This document shows positions 58,801 through 58,925 of a stretch of DNA of 58,925 nucleotides, one piece after another. The notes beneath the pieces are model-generated. The model saw only the letters and a list, made by a program, of their open reading frames with translations, searched no databases and was not told where the DNA came from. The stretch lies in contig JAEXYH010000051.1 in assembly GCA_023451735.1 (NCBI GenBank), positions 1 to 58,925 on the forward strand, given 5' to 3'. The translations under genes and the position numbers were made by a program. The first letter of the stretch is position 1, and every line of letters starts with the position of its first letter. The stretch comes from Pseudomonadota bacterium. GTDB lineage: Bacteria; Pseudomonadota; Alphaproteobacteria; Rhizobiales; Rhizobiaceae.

Positions 58801-58925
58801 ATGGCAAAGAGCAAGTTTGAGCGCAATAAGCCTCACGTCAACATCGGCACGATTGGTCACGTTGACCACGGCAAGACGTCTTTGACGGCTGCGATCACGA
58901 AGTACTTCGGTGAATTCAAGGCGTA
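58801..58925 (+). CDS. tuf: Elongation factor Tu (5' part, runs off window)
   Basis: The first 41 codons of EF-Tu, the GTPase that delivers aminoacyl-tRNA to the ribosome. The start [19 protein letters not shown] and the P-loop GHVDHGKT (residues 19-26) are unmistakable. AGGA lies ten bases before ATG 58801. It is probably cotranscribed with the two tRNAs upstream. Truncated by the window end, not by a mutation. Confidence 0.97.

Overview
This 59 kb stretch is a core chromosomal segment of an alphaproteobacterium of the order Hyphomicrobiales (Rhizobiales), most like Rhizobium, Agrobacterium or Neorhizobium. Evidence: a DivK-PleD pair, alphaproteobacterial LexA boxes (GTTC-N7-GTTC), a CtrA-type box (TTAA-N7-TTAA), families largely confined to this order (DUF6105, DUF982, DUF2155, DUF3572, the NDUFA12-like complex I subunit), and an intergenic repeat I recognise from rhizobial genomes. 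Coding DNA is GC-rich. There is no prophage, insertion sequence, CRISPR array or rRNA operon.

Layout. 1-4.2 kb: an apparently SOS-controlled 28-residue membrane peptide, then dnaE. 4.2-10.4 kb: a membrane diguanylate cyclase, a small membrane protein, an L,D-transpeptidase, the SOS polymerase gene dinB, a HAD hydrolase and a DUF3572 gene. 10.5-12.3 kb: divK-pleD, followed by a 750-base non-coding stretch that probably encodes a terminated small RNA, then rpmG. 13.3-20.7 kb (minus strand): a tightly packed topA-rnr-DUF983-NUDIX run, then an MFS gene. 20.9-25.1 kb: a small conserved gene convergent with the overlapping operon pyrB-pyrC'-plsY-dprA, whose PyrC has lost its metal ligands. 25.3-31.9 kb: an aidB-like gene, an AEC transporter with a divergent TetR regulator, a CtrA-box-preceded pair of small membrane proteins, ruvX, a PhnA-like gene, a UPF0173 hydrolase and an M48 protease.

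32.2-38.9 kb: gatC-gatA and gatB, separated and followed by four GNAT acetyltransferases, a YjhX/UPF0386 toxin-family gene and small membrane or hypothetical genes. 39.0-43.9 kb: the NDUFA12-like gene and a DUF2155 gene face aat; then dsbA-like, aroQ, accB and accC run on the minus strand. 44.2-53.8 kb: rne, then on the plus strand a cell-wall amidase, a class A penicillin-binding protein and prfB with its programmed +1 frameshift, then nadK. 54.0-58.9 kb: tRNA-Thr, a lone flagellin gene, cysQ, a DUF982 protein and rlmB, and a tRNA-Tyr/tRNA-Gly/tuf array that runs off the window.

Most genes are housekeeping: replication, repair, RNA turnover, translation fidelity, wall synthesis, and pyrimidine, fatty-acid and shikimate metabolism. 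The least explained parts are the LexA-box-controlled micropeptide before dnaE, the CtrA-box small-protein pair near 28.8 kb, the putative small RNA near 12.9 kb, and the acetyltransferase/YjhX cluster splitting gatCAB.
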